A stretch of DNA of 64,000 nucleotides from an uncultured SAR92 cluster bacterium (lineage in GTDB: Bacteria; Pseudomonadota; Gammaproteobacteria; Pseudomonadales; Porticoccaceae), in NCBI GenBank assembly GCA_902527245.1, contig CABZOI010000008.1, positions 23,430-87,429 of the forward strand, written 5' to 3'. Below, piece after piece: positions 18,450 through 26,543 of this stretch. Position 1 is the stretch's first letter. The number at the start of each line of letters is the position of its first letter. The notes beneath the pieces are model-generated. The model was not told the origin of the DNA, ran no database searches, and saw nothing but the letters and a program-made list of their open reading frames with translations. The translations under genes were made by a program, and so were the position numbers.

Positions 18450-20510
18450 ATGGAAAAAGATTTTAGTGTTATTGATTACGAAGTCCAAGATAATATTGCA
18501 GTCATCGTTGTAAAGAATCCACCGGTTAATGCGCTCAGTTTTTCAGTTCGTGCAGGATTGTTGCACTTTTTAATGAAAGCCGAGAAGAGTAAAGAGGTTT
18601 GTGGGATTATTATTGCCTGTGAAGGCCGCACCTTTATAGCTGGTGCAGATATCAGTGAATTTGGAAGGAAACCTCAAGAGCCTGATCTTCCTGAGTTGCT
18701 GGATTATTTAGATAGGACGAAAAAACCGGTGCTTGCAGAAATGCACGGCACGGCACTGGGTGGAGGCCTGGAGCTCGCACTATGCTGTAATTACCGAATT
18801 GCCTCAAAGAATGCCAGGTTTGGTTTGCCGGAGGTTAATCTCGGACTTATTCCAGGTGCAGGAGGTACACAAAGGTTACCTCGATTAATAGGCATTGAAA
18901 AATCTTTGGCGATGGTTACTTCTGGAAGCCCTGTTGGATCAACAGATGCCTATAAGTGTGGACTAGTTGATCAATTATCCGGGGAGAATTTAAGATGCGA
19001 CTCTTTGAATTTCATAAAAGATATAATTGAAACTGAGTCTGTCCACCCGTCAATCAGCTTAAAAACTAAACCAATTGTGAATGACGAAGAAACTCAAACA
19101 ATCTTAAAGACCTACAGATCTCAAGTAAGAAAACGAAAGCGAGGATTCATTGCGCCGGAGTATAATATTCGTAGTATTCAGGCAAGTCTCGAACTCGAAT
19201 TTCGTGATGGATTGAAGTTTGAGCGTAAATTATTTGACGAATTGATGGAAGGAGAGCAGTCAAAAGCTCAACAATATTTATTTTTTGCCGAAAGACAAGC
19301 AAATAAAATCCCTGATTTAGACTCTAAAATTAAACCAGTTGATATTCAAAAAGTTGTAGTTATTGGAGGTGGCTTGATGGGCGGTGGTATTGCAATGTGT
19401 ATGGCTAATGCTGGTATCTCAGTTACCATTATTGAAAGCAGTAAGAAATTTCTCGATAGATGTTGGAAGAATATTACTGCAAATTACCAAAATACTCAGA
19501 AAAAGGGACGTTTGAGTCAGGAGCAGGTCAAAAACAGGCTTTGTCTTATAGACGTCTCCCTAGAATTCGAGAAGGTAAGTGATGCAGATCTCGTTATTGA
19601 AGCAGTTTTTGAAAATATGCAATTAAAGAAAGACATATTTCGTAGGGTGGGCAAATTAGCAAAGAAAAATGCAATTTTAGCCTCTAACACATCTGCACTT
19701 GATTTAAATACTCTTTCAGAATCCAGTGGCCGTCCTCAAGATGTTATTGGTCTCCATTTTTTTTCGCCGGCCAATGTAATGCGTTTACTTGAGGTAGTTC
19801 GAGCGCAAAAGACGAGTGTAAGTGTGATTTATACATGTATGAAGCTGGCAAAAATAATCAAAAAGATCCCAGTGCTAGTGGGTGTATGCCCCGGTTTTGT
19901 AGGAAACAGAATTTTATTCGCGAGACAAGAACAGGCAATGCGTTTGGCAATGCAAGGAATTGATATTGAAAGGATTGATCGTTTGATTTATGAATTTGGA
20001 TTTCCAATGGGACCTTTTCAAACGGCTGATTTAATAGGACTTGATCTTGGATGGGAAAAAGCGTTCACAAACGAAAATCTACTCGTCGATAAATTTTGTG
20101 AGGTTGGTCGCTTTGGTCAAAAAAATTTGTCAGGTTTTTATGATTATGATGCTAGTCGGAAAGCAACAAAATCTGAGCTATCTGAAAAACTTATCGAGGA
20201 TTTTGCTGAGTCTAAAGGGATACCAAAGAGAGACTATACTGATGATGAGATTTTGGATCAGTGCTTGCTACCAATGATTAATGAAGGTGTGAAAATTAGG
20301 GAGGAAAATGTTGTTACCAGAAATAGTGATATTGACGTTGTGTACGCTCATGGGTTCGGGTGGCCAGCATACAGAGGTGGGCCAATGCATTTTGGGAGAA
20401 CTTTAGGATCTGACAAAGTATTAAAAAAGATAAATTATTATTCTCAATTTTTTAAGGATCGATTCTGGCAAACTAGCCACGACTTTAGGAATATCTTAGA
20501 TGAAAAATAG
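18450..20510 (+). CDS. MFE-1-like enoyl-CoA hydratase/3-hydroxyacyl-CoA dehydrogenase
   Basis: 686 residues, resembling the peroxisomal multifunctional enzyme type 1 order. An N-terminal crotonase domain has FIAGADISEFG, HGTALGGGLELALC and LPEVNLGLIPGAGGTQRLPR (both catalytic Glu present). A Rossmann domain follows (VVVIGGGLMGGGIAM, from about 307), with the dehydrogenase His in GLHFFSPANVM and two C-terminal 3HCDH helical domains, the last with AYRGGPMHF. It is shorter than E. coli FadB. It is the second such enzyme in 10 kb and differs from the one at 9073, so the two probably serve different chain types. The next gene starts inside its last codons. Confidence 0.9.
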   Translation: MEKDFSVIDYEVQDNIAVIVVKNPPVNALSFSVRAGLLHFLMKAEKSKEVCGIIIACEGRTFIAGADISEFGRKPQEPDLPELLDYLDRTKKPVLAEMHGTALGGGLELALCCNYRIASKNARFGLPEVNLGLIPGAGGTQRLPRLIGIEKSLAMVTSGSPVGSTDAYKCGLVDQLSGENLRCDSLNFIKDIIETESVHPSISLKTKPIVNDEETQTILKTYRSQVRKRKRGFIAPEYNIRSIQASLELEFRDGLKFERKLFDELMEGEQSKAQQYLFFAERQANKIPDLDSKIKPVDIQKVVVIGGGLMGGGIAMCMANAGISVTIIESSKKFLDRCWKNITANYQNTQKKGRLSQEQVKNRLCLIDVSLEFEKVSDADLVIEAVFENMQLKKDIFRRVGKLAKKNAILASNTSALDLNTLSESSGRPQDVIGLHFFSPANVMRLLEVVRAQKTSVSVIYTCMKLAKIIKKIPVLVGVCPGFVGNRILFARQEQAMRLAMQGIDIERIDRLIYEFGFPMGPFQTADLIGLDLGWEKAFTNENLLVDKFCEVGRFGQKNLSGFYDYDASRKATKSELSEKLIEDFAESKGIPKRDYTDDEILDQCLLPMINEGVKIREENVVTRNSDIDVVYAHGFGWPAYRGGPMHFGRTLGSDKVLKKINYYSQFFKDRFWQTSHDFRNILDEK

Positions 20511-20886
20511 AATATCATTCATAAAATACTTCACAACTTTTTCACTTATTTTTTTCACAAACTCCGAACTTGTCTTGTCTAATGATTTATCAAAACTTTT
20601 TGGTAATTGGAAACACAGAGAAAAACCTGTTTGGATCAACATAAATCCAGATACAAACATAGGTAAAGGTATTATTATCAAAAATGATGATGACCCCACA
20701 TCCATCGGAAAATTTTTATTCATCGATTTGCTATCTGATGAAGATCATTTTTCGGGGAAAATATATGTACCTCAACTTGGTCGATTTCACCCTATGAAGG
20801 CTGAAATATCGGATAGTGGAAATATTAAAGTGTTAGTGAAAGTCGGATTCATTAAACGGACTGTCTATTTTGACAAGCAGACTTGA
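20500..20886 (+). CDS. Exported DUF2147-like small protein
   Basis: 128 residues. A hydrophobic N-terminal stretch (about 8-26, ending in a small-residue region) looks like a signal peptide. The mature part starts LFGNWKH and has a repeated-strand pattern (VWININPD, GKIYVPQLGRFHPMKAEI, then NIKVLVKVGFIKRTVYF) that resembles the DUF2147 beta-barrel family, a lipocalin-like periplasmic fold. The assignment is by eye. It overlaps the end of the upstream MFE-1-like gene by 11 bp and is therefore likely co-translated. A lipid-binding role for the acyl chains degraded nearby is possible but unproven. Confidence 0.6.
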   Translation: MKNRISFIKYFTTFSLIFFTNSELVLSNDLSKLFGNWKHREKPVWININPDTNIGKGIIIKNDDDPTSIGKFLFIDLLSDEDHFSGKIYVPQLGRFHPMKAEISDSGNIKVLVKVGFIKRTVYFDKQT

Positions 20887-20899
20887 TGATTACTTTTTA

Positions 20900-22078
20900 T
20901 CAGTTTATCTCTCCTTTTGACAGCATTGAGGCAATCTCTGCGTCTGAATAGTTTAGACTTCTGAGTGTCTCTTCTGTGTGATAGCCCAATTCTGCTCCAC
21001 AGTAATCGTATCTTGGTTTTGTTTCAGAGAATTTTATTGCGCTACCTACTTGTTTCTCCTCAGTTCCATCAAGGTGAGCTACTGAGGTGATCATTTGTCG
21101 TGAGACTAGTTGATCATTCGAACACGCATCCTCAAAAGAGAGCACAGATTCTACGCAGACATCCTCGCAAGAAAAGATATCCTCCCATTCTGAAAGCTTT
21201 CTCTCTGATATTTTCTTAGCAATGATTTGTTTAAAATTTCTCTGATTCTCTGGATCATCACTAAATGCAATATTCAAATGCTCAGATATTTTAAGTAAAT
21301 CACAAAGTTTGGTAAGAAATTTTGGCTCAAGACTGCCCACAGATAAAACTTTTTTGTCCTTTGTTAAATAGTATCCATAAAATGACCCACCATTAATGTG
21401 AGTAGATTCGTGGGATAGCTTTTGGCCAGCTGCTAGAAATTGAGAACCAAAAATACCGTTCATTCCAAACATACAGTCTGTCATGCTTATATCAATATGC
21501 TGTCCCACTCCATTTTGATTTCGAAAATTAACAGCTGCTAAAACTCCGATTATCGCATGTAATGAACCCCCTGCGACGTCTGCAATTGGCAGACCCATGA
21601 TCGGACTGACCTCATTTGCTTTGCCTGAGTAGCCATTCGTTCCAGAAATTGATAGGTAGTTATTATCGTGACCTGCTCTATTTTGATAGGGGCCCGATTG
21701 ACCGTAGCCTGTAATGGAACAATAAATGATCTTCTCATTAATCTCTTTAAGAGTTTCGTAGTCAAGGCCGAGTCTCTTCATAACCCCTGGTCGAAATTGT
21801 TCAATAACAATATCGTATTCCATAATAAGACGTTTAACTATTTCGACAGATTTTTCTTTTTTCAGATCAAGACTAATTGATTTTTTGTTTCTGTTTACAA
21901 ATGAATGGCAAGTTGAAACGCTATTATTAAATGGTCCCATAGCTCTAACTAAATCTACTCTTGTGGGTGATTCAACTTTTAGAATATCAGCTCCCATGTC
22001 GCCCATCATCATAGTGGCGAAAGGTCCTGGTATTAATGTTGTGAAGTCAAGTATTTTTAAATTCGCTAAGGCACCCAT
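20900..22078 (-). CDS. Alpha-methylacyl-CoA racemase-like CaiB/BaiF CoA-transferase family protein
   Basis: Family III CoA-transferase fold, 392 residues. The residues that set AMACR apart are visible: His137 in GHDNNYL and Asp167 in IADVAGG, 30 apart as in human and mycobacterial AMACR (His122/Asp152 in the human enzyme). True CoA-transferases instead use an Asp nucleophile in a different sequence context. AMACR epimerises (2R)- to (2S)-2-methylacyl-CoA so methyl-branched chains can enter beta-oxidation. It converges on the DUF2147-like gene and diverges from cysC. A racemase here fits isoprenoid, phytanic-type or sterol-side-chain breakdown. A role as CoA-transferase cannot be fully ruled out. 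Confidence 0.78.
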   Translation of the reverse strand: MGALANLKILDFTTLIPGPFATMMMGDMGADILKVESPTRVDLVRAMGPFNNSVSTCHSFVNRNKKSISLDLKKEKSVEIVKRLIMEYDIVIEQFRPGVMKRLGLDYETLKEINEKIIYCSITGYGQSGPYQNRAGHDNNYLSISGTNGYSGKANEVSPIMGLPIADVAGGSLHAIIGVLAAVNFRNQNGVGQHIDISMTDCMFGMNGIFGSQFLAAGQKLSHESTHINGGSFYGYYLTKDKKVLSVGSLEPKFLTKLCDLLKISEHLNIAFSDDPENQRNFKQIIAKKISERKLSEWEDIFSCEDVCVESVLSFEDACSNDQLVSRQMITSVAHLDGTEEKQVGSAIKFSETKPRYDYCGAELGYHTEETLRSLNYSDAEIASMLSKGEIN

Positions 22079-22140
22079 AGTTCTAATCCATAAATTATTA
22101 AATGCAACTTAAAATATATCATAGCTGCCCATTATAATTT

Positions 22141-22169
22141 TTTACATAATTGAACAATAACGTTAACAT
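22141..22169 (+). promoter_or_regulatory. Candidate sigma-70 promoter for cysC-sat
   Basis: TTTACA (22141-22146) and TAACAT (22164-22169) are separated by 17 bp. They would start transcription near 22176, about 20 bases ahead of the cysC ATG at 22197. The -35 match is five of six and the -10 is four of six. Found by eye. Confidence 0.4.
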
Positions 22170-22196
22170 TGCGCCTTTTTGGTGTTGGACAAAAGA

Positions 22197-22811
22197 ATGA
22201 GCTATCAAAAATCTACAAATGTTAGTTGGCAAGATGGCAAAGTGTCTTTGCAAGACCGATATAAACTTATTCGGCAGCGTGGCGCTACGCTCTGGATGAC
22301 CGGATTGTCCGGCAGCGGTAAGAGCACCATCGCTATTGCTTTAGAGCGAGCTTTGTTTGAAAAAGGATTCTTAAGCTATCGCTTAGATGGCGATAATATT
22401 CGACTTGGGATAAATAAAAACCTTGGATTTTCAGCTGCTGACAGGAAAGAAAATATCCGCCGTATCGGCGAGGTTTCCAAGCTCTTCACTGATGCAGGCA
22501 TCATAACGCTTGCGAGCTTTATAAGTCCCTACCAGAAAGACAGAGATATCGTAAGAGAGATTCACCAGCAATCTGGGCTGGTTTTTATAGAAATTTTTGT
22601 TGATTGTAAGCTTGAATCAGCTGAAAAGAGAGATCCAAAAGGATTGTATAAGAGAGCACGGAAAGGCGAGATCAAAAACTTTACCGGAATTGATGATCCA
22701 TACGAGACACCGAGTCATCCTGAAATCCATCTAATTTCAGATCGTATGAGTGTGGAGGATGAAGTTGAAGAAATCATTAAATATCTGTCCGAGATTGAGA
22801 TCTTAGTTTGA
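22197..22811 (+). CDS. cysC: Adenylylsulfate (APS) kinase
   Basis: Phosphorylates adenosine 5'-phosphosulfate to PAPS in sulfate activation. It is 204 residues from the ATG at 22197; an upstream in-frame TTG at 22179 would add six residues but lies almost at the predicted transcription start. The Walker A motif is GLSGSGKST (36-44). The substrate-binding RLDGDNIR and the FISPYQKDRDIVRE lid region follow, ending with DDPYETP. It is a stand-alone kinase, not a CysNC fusion. The ATP sulfurylase gene follows after 40 bp, so PAPS is made in two consecutive steps from one operon. Confidence 0.93.
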   Translation: MSYQKSTNVSWQDGKVSLQDRYKLIRQRGATLWMTGLSGSGKSTIAIALERALFEKGFLSYRLDGDNIRLGINKNLGFSAADRKENIRRIGEVSKLFTDAGIITLASFISPYQKDRDIVREIHQQSGLVFIEIFVDCKLESAEKRDPKGLYKRARKGEIKNFTGIDDPYETPSHPEIHLISDRMSVEDEVEEIIKYLSEIEILV

Positions 22812-22851
22812 TTAAATTACTTGGTTGTGAGTATTTGAGGCAATCTTGCGC

Positions 22852-24036
22852 ATGAGTAAACTCATTAAACCCTATGGCTCTGATGAGTTACTTTCCCCTT
22901 TTAACGAGATTGGTGTGAATCTGGCAGATGTTGAGCAGATGCCAAAATTTCTGTTGAATGATTCTGCCATTGCAAATGTTGTAATGCTTGGATCAGGATA
23001 TTTCAACCCTCTTCAAGGCTTTATGAATAAGACTGAAGCGCTCTCTGTTTGCGACGAGCTTCGCACGTTAAATGGTTTGTTTTGGCCAATTCCAGTGTTG
23101 AATATAACGAGGGAAATGCCTGATTTTAAAATAGGTGAAAAAGTAGCGCTGTTGGACTCAAGTCAATATCATAATCCATGTATCGCGATTATGAATATTT
23201 CCGATGTTGAGTTTTTGTCTGATCAAGATCTTAATTACTTCTGCATGAGAATCTTTGGAACTAATGATTGCAACCATCCTGGAGTTAATAAGTTTAAGAA
23301 GCTAGGTAATTATTTAGTTTCAGGCAGTATAGAGGTATCACAATTGAGTACTTTTCCGATGGATCATCCAGATACTTTTCGGACAGCTTCTCAATTAAGA
23401 GAGATTATTACTGATCTTGGATGGCGTAAAATCGTTGCTTTTCAAACTCGAAATCCAATGCATAGAGCTCATGAGGAGGTGTGCAGAATAGCATGCGAGA
23501 GAATTAATGCGGACGGACTGATTATCCACATGTTACTTGGTAAATTAAAAGAGGGGGATATTCCTGCGAAAACCAGAGATGAATGCATCAGGACAATGGT
23601 TGCATCGTATTTTCATGATCTACCAGTCCTTATATCGGGATATGGCTTTGATATGCTTTATGCAGGACCAAGAGAGGCTTTGCTTCATGCGATTGTTAGA
23701 CAAAATTTGGGTGCTACACATTTAATAATTGGCCGAGATCATGCAGGAATTGGCAATTTTTATGGCGAGTTTGAAGCACAAGAAATATTTGATGAGTGGC
23801 ATGATGTCAGTGAGCTACAAATACAGATATTTAAAGCTGATCACGCAGCATACTCGAAAAAGTTAGAAAAAGTTGTAATGCTAAATGAAGTTGATAATCA
23901 TCAAGCAGTTGATTTTGTCACATTATCGGGAACAAAGCTCCGAGAGCTCTTGGCAAATGGCCAGCTTCCTCCTGCTGAGGTTGTCAGGCCAGAGGTAGCT
24001 GAAATTTTGATCGATTTTTACAAATTAAATAAGTAG
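22852..24036 (+). CDS. sat: Sulfate adenylyltransferase (homomeric ATP sulfurylase)
   Basis: Makes APS from ATP and sulfate. This is the single-subunit Sat/MET3 type rather than CysDN. It is 394 residues from the ATG at 22852. A TTG at 22846 is an alternative; GAGG at 22837-22840 could serve either. The signature QTRNPMHRAH (198-207), with the two ATP-binding histidines, is intact, as are GPREALLHAI and IGRDHAG. There is no C-terminal APS-kinase domain, consistent with a separate cysC upstream. A DHH phosphoesterase gene begins seven bases after the stop. Confidence 0.93.
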   Translation: MSKLIKPYGSDELLSPFNEIGVNLADVEQMPKFLLNDSAIANVVMLGSGYFNPLQGFMNKTEALSVCDELRTLNGLFWPIPVLNITREMPDFKIGEKVALLDSSQYHNPCIAIMNISDVEFLSDQDLNYFCMRIFGTNDCNHPGVNKFKKLGNYLVSGSIEVSQLSTFPMDHPDTFRTASQLREIITDLGWRKIVAFQTRNPMHRAHEEVCRIACERINADGLIIHMLLGKLKEGDIPAKTRDECIRTMVASYFHDLPVLISGYGFDMLYAGPREALLHAIVRQNLGATHLIIGRDHAGIGNFYGEFEAQEIFDEWHDVSELQIQIFKADHAAYSKKLEKVVMLNEVDNHQAVDFVTLSGTKLRELLANGQLPPAEVVRPEVAEILIDFYKLNK

Positions 24037-24042
24037 CTTGTT

Positions 24043-25002
24043 ATGCATTTTGATGTCTTTAATGGTGATGCTGACGGTATTTGTGCTTTACTGCAGTTGC
24101 GTCAAACTTTTCCCTGTGATTCTAAGCTGGTAACAGGAGTAAAAAGAGAGATTGATTTACTCAGGCATGTTTCAGTAAACGATGGAGATACAGTTTCAGT
24201 TTTGGATATTTCTCTTGATAAAAATAGAGTGTACTTAGATTCTATCTTAGAAAAGAAAACACAGGTGCTTTATGTAGACCATCATTACGCAGGAGAAATA
24301 CCACTTGCTGAAAATTTAAATGCAATTATTGATGAGTCTGCGAACACCTCTACATGCGCGCTCATGAATTGTCATCTGTCCTCTTCTAGACCACTCTGGG
24401 CAGCAGTTGGAACATTTGGAGATAATCTAAAAGAATTAGCAATGAAGCAACTTGAAGGATCTGGATTATCAAAGTCAGATTCTGATTTGCTTGAGGAGCT
24501 CGGTGTTTATATTAACTACAATGGATACGGAGAGGAATTGAGTGATCTCCATTATTCTCCTGAAAAGTTGTATAAGTTACTTGAACCTTATGACAATCCT
24601 CTCAATTTTATTTCAGATTGCCAGATTCATTTTCACAAATTAAAAGATTCATATAGAAGTGATTTTTCAAAAGCGTTAATGCAAAAACCTGAAAGATCCT
24701 TTGAATCATCAAAATTATTCATCCTGCCTCAGGAAAGCTGGAGTCGTCGCGTCGTAGGTGTTTTTGGTAATCATTTAACTAATACAAACCCTAACCTAGC
24801 ATATGCTGTTTTGGTAAAAAATTCAGAAGATTCATACAAGGTAAGCGTGAGAGCGCCAAAAAATTCCAGAGTAAAGGCCTCAGATTTGTGTTGTAAATTT
24901 CCATCAGGTGGTGGACGCACTGCAGCCGCAGGAATTAATAAATTACATCAGAGTGACTTTGATGAATTTATAAAACGATTTGAAGGTTTTTTTGGTACTT
25001 GA
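24043..25002 (+). CDS. DHH/DHHA1 family phosphoesterase
   Basis: 319 residues. Motif I NGDADGICAL (7-16) and the name-giving DHH (79-81, in YVDHH) supply the metal ligands. Near the C-terminus a glycine-rich SGGGRTAAAG matches the DHHA1 substrate-binding loop seen in NrnA/RecJ-like enzymes. Members hydrolyse nanoRNA, cyclic dinucleotides or 3'-phosphoadenosine 5'-phosphate (pAp). It starts only seven bases after sat, so it is almost certainly in the sulfate-activation operon. This makes removal of pAp, the by-product of PAPS use, an attractive role (inference). Confidence 0.8.
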   Translation: MHFDVFNGDADGICALLQLRQTFPCDSKLVTGVKREIDLLRHVSVNDGDTVSVLDISLDKNRVYLDSILEKKTQVLYVDHHYAGEIPLAENLNAIIDESANTSTCALMNCHLSSSRPLWAAVGTFGDNLKELAMKQLEGSGLSKSDSDLLEELGVYINYNGYGEELSDLHYSPEKLYKLLEPYDNPLNFISDCQIHFHKLKDSYRSDFSKALMQKPERSFESSKLFILPQESWSRRVVGVFGNHLTNTNPNLAYAVLVKNSEDSYKVSVRAPKNSRVKASDLCCKFPSGGGRTAAAGINKLHQSDFDEFIKRFEGFFGT

Positions 25003-25034
25003 TACCTTCTAAATTACGTAAGCATGGAGAAAAA

Positions 25035-25514
25035 ATGAAGGACCGTCCCTTTAAAATTCTTGGAGTTCAGCAAGTAGCGATAGGATCCAAGGACAAGTCG
25101 AAATTGAATAATCTTTGGGTTGGACTTCTAGGAATTTCGGTTAATGAATCGCACACGAGTAAAGATGAAAATGTAGTTGAAGATATTTGCTCGTTTGCAG
25201 ACGATAAATTAGCCGTACAAATTGATTTAATGGAACCGTTCGATGTTTCTCGAGGTCCTCGTGTAGATAATCCAGCACTTAACCACATTGGCTTGTGGGT
25301 GGATAATATTGAATCTGCTTTTAACTGGCTATCTTCAAAAGGAGTGAATTTCGCACCAGGTGGGATCCGTGAGGGTGCATCGGGTCATAGAGTGTGTTTT
25401 TTGCATCCGAAGCCAAGTCAGACGCATCCTTTAAGCGGAGAAGGGGTACTGATCGAGCTAGTTGAGGCGCCAAAGGAAATTATCCGATATTTCAAGCTCC
25501 AGTCTGAGGGCTAA
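25035..25514 (+). CDS. VOC (glyoxalase/methylmalonyl-CoA epimerase-like) protein
   Basis: 159 residues from the ATG at 25035, chosen because GGAG at 25026-25029 is five bases upstream; a TTG at 24999 overlapping the previous stop (TTGA) would add twelve unlikely residues. Two beta-alpha-beta-beta-beta half modules are seen: one from VQQVAIGSKD, one from LNHIGLWVDNI, and the end GVLIELVEAP supplies a metal-ligand Glu as in methylmalonyl-CoA epimerase and glyoxalase I. The extended loop HPKPSQTHPLSGEG resembles epimerase homologues. It is followed by two hot-dog thioesterases, so an acyl-CoA substrate is likely. Confidence 0.72.
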   Translation: MKDRPFKILGVQQVAIGSKDKSKLNNLWVGLLGISVNESHTSKDENVVEDICSFADDKLAVQIDLMEPFDVSRGPRVDNPALNHIGLWVDNIESAFNWLSSKGVNFAPGGIREGASGHRVCFLHPKPSQTHPLSGEGVLIELVEAPKEIIRYFKLQSEG

Positions 25515-25533
25515 CCAACTATGAATTTCTCTC

Positions 25534-25977
25534 ATGTCAGTTGATTTAAAATTTAAATTATTCAAATCTGCTATGAAATTGGCTATGGAAAGGACAGGTC
25601 ATGGTGCGGCCTTAGGTTTAAAACTAACGAAAGTAGAAAAGGGATTGATTGAAATGATCTTTCCTTATAAAAAAGAAGTAATCGGTAACCCTATCACTGG
25701 CGTTGTTCATGGTGGTGTGATTGTGAGTCTTCTCGATACGTGTTGCGGATGCGCAGCTATCACAGTTGCAGGCTTTGCTACGGTAACGCCGACTATGGAT
25801 TTAAGACTCGATTATATGCAACCTGCAGAGCCAGAAAAGCCCATAAATATCTCTGCTAAAGTTTACAAGAATACCTCAAATGTGGTTTTTTGTAGGGGTG
25901 TTGCCTGGCAAAGTGATATGGAAAATCCTATTGCTCACTGTGTTGCCACTTTCATGAAGTTGAGTAAGAAAAAGTAA
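25534..25977 (+). CDS. PaaI-type hot-dog thioesterase
   Basis: 147 residues, a single hot-dog domain. The motif GNPITGVVHGGVIVSLLDTCCG carries the HGG-x5-D arrangement of the PaaI/4HBT-like thioesterases, in which the loop before the central helix and the helix Asp activate water. A second motif TMDLRLDYMQPA is the dimer strand. It cleaves acyl-CoA thioesters, with the acyl group unknown. It is the first of two tandem paralogues here (14 bp apart) downstream of the VOC gene. Confidence 0.85.
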   Translation: MSVDLKFKLFKSAMKLAMERTGHGAALGLKLTKVEKGLIEMIFPYKKEVIGNPITGVVHGGVIVSLLDTCCGCAAITVAGFATVTPTMDLRLDYMQPAEPEKPINISAKVYKNTSNVVFCRGVAWQSDMENPIAHCVATFMKLSKKK

Positions 25978-25990
25978 AAATTATCATATA

Positions 25991-26461
25991 ATGGATGCGA
26001 GGGACCACAAGCTGACAAATTTTAGTTCTAAAGATTTTGAATTTATTGCAAAAAGATCTCGAGAGATCGGCTCACCACAGGCGATTATCGACGTAATCCC
26101 TTACGGGAAATTTATTGGAGTAGAGGCATCTGTGATTGAGAATGAAATTCAGTATACGATGGATAGAAAAAAAACAAATATTGGTAATCCATCCTTACCT
26201 GCTATTCATGGCGGCGTTATAGGAGGATTCCTAGAATTAGCATCTGCTATAGAGTCGATTTATGTATTAGAAATTAACGCTGTGCCAAAAGTTGTTGATT
26301 TTTCGATTGATTACCTTAGGCCAGGTAGATACAAGAAAATGTATGCTTCTTGCACCGTTTTGAGACAGGGACGCAAGTTAATTAATGTCAGTAGCAATGC
26401 GTGGCAAGAGAATAAAAAAATACCTGTAGCTACGGCCAGATGCCATTTTTTAGTACCATAA
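25991..26461 (+). CDS. PaaI-like hot-dog thioesterase (second copy)
   Basis: 156 residues. It is related in fold to the preceding gene but diverged. PAIHGGVIGGFLELASAIES has HGG followed by Glu instead of Asp at the helix position, and VVDFSIDYLRPGR is the matching dimer strand. Such Asp-to-Glu exchange occurs in related subfamilies, so activity is likely but specificity may differ. The two proteins could form a heteromer. This is inference from adjacency; tandem hot-dog genes elsewhere are often functional pairs. Confidence 0.8.
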   Translation: MDARDHKLTNFSSKDFEFIAKRSREIGSPQAIIDVIPYGKFIGVEASVIENEIQYTMDRKKTNIGNPSLPAIHGGVIGGFLELASAIESIYVLEINAVPKVVDFSIDYLRPGRYKKMYASCTVLRQGRKLINVSSNAWQENKKIPVATARCHFLVP

Positions 26462-26471
26462 AGTTGATGAG

Positions 26472-26502
26472 CTTATTGATTTTTGGATAAAAACCCCAAT
26501 AT
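26472..26502 (+). promoter_or_regulatory. Candidate heat-shock (sigma-32) promoter of htpG
   Basis: CTTATTG (26472-26478) and CCCCAATAT (26494-26502) are separated by 15 bp, close to the sigma-32 consensus CTTGAAA / CCCCATnT. They lie 41 bp ahead of the htpG ATG. The -10 half is a strong match and the -35 half a partial one. E. coli htpG is controlled by sigma-32, which makes the site biologically sensible. Confidence 0.6.
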
Positions 26503-26543
26503 ACCAAAAGTGTTAATAATTTAGGTTTATACAGAGGTTCTAT

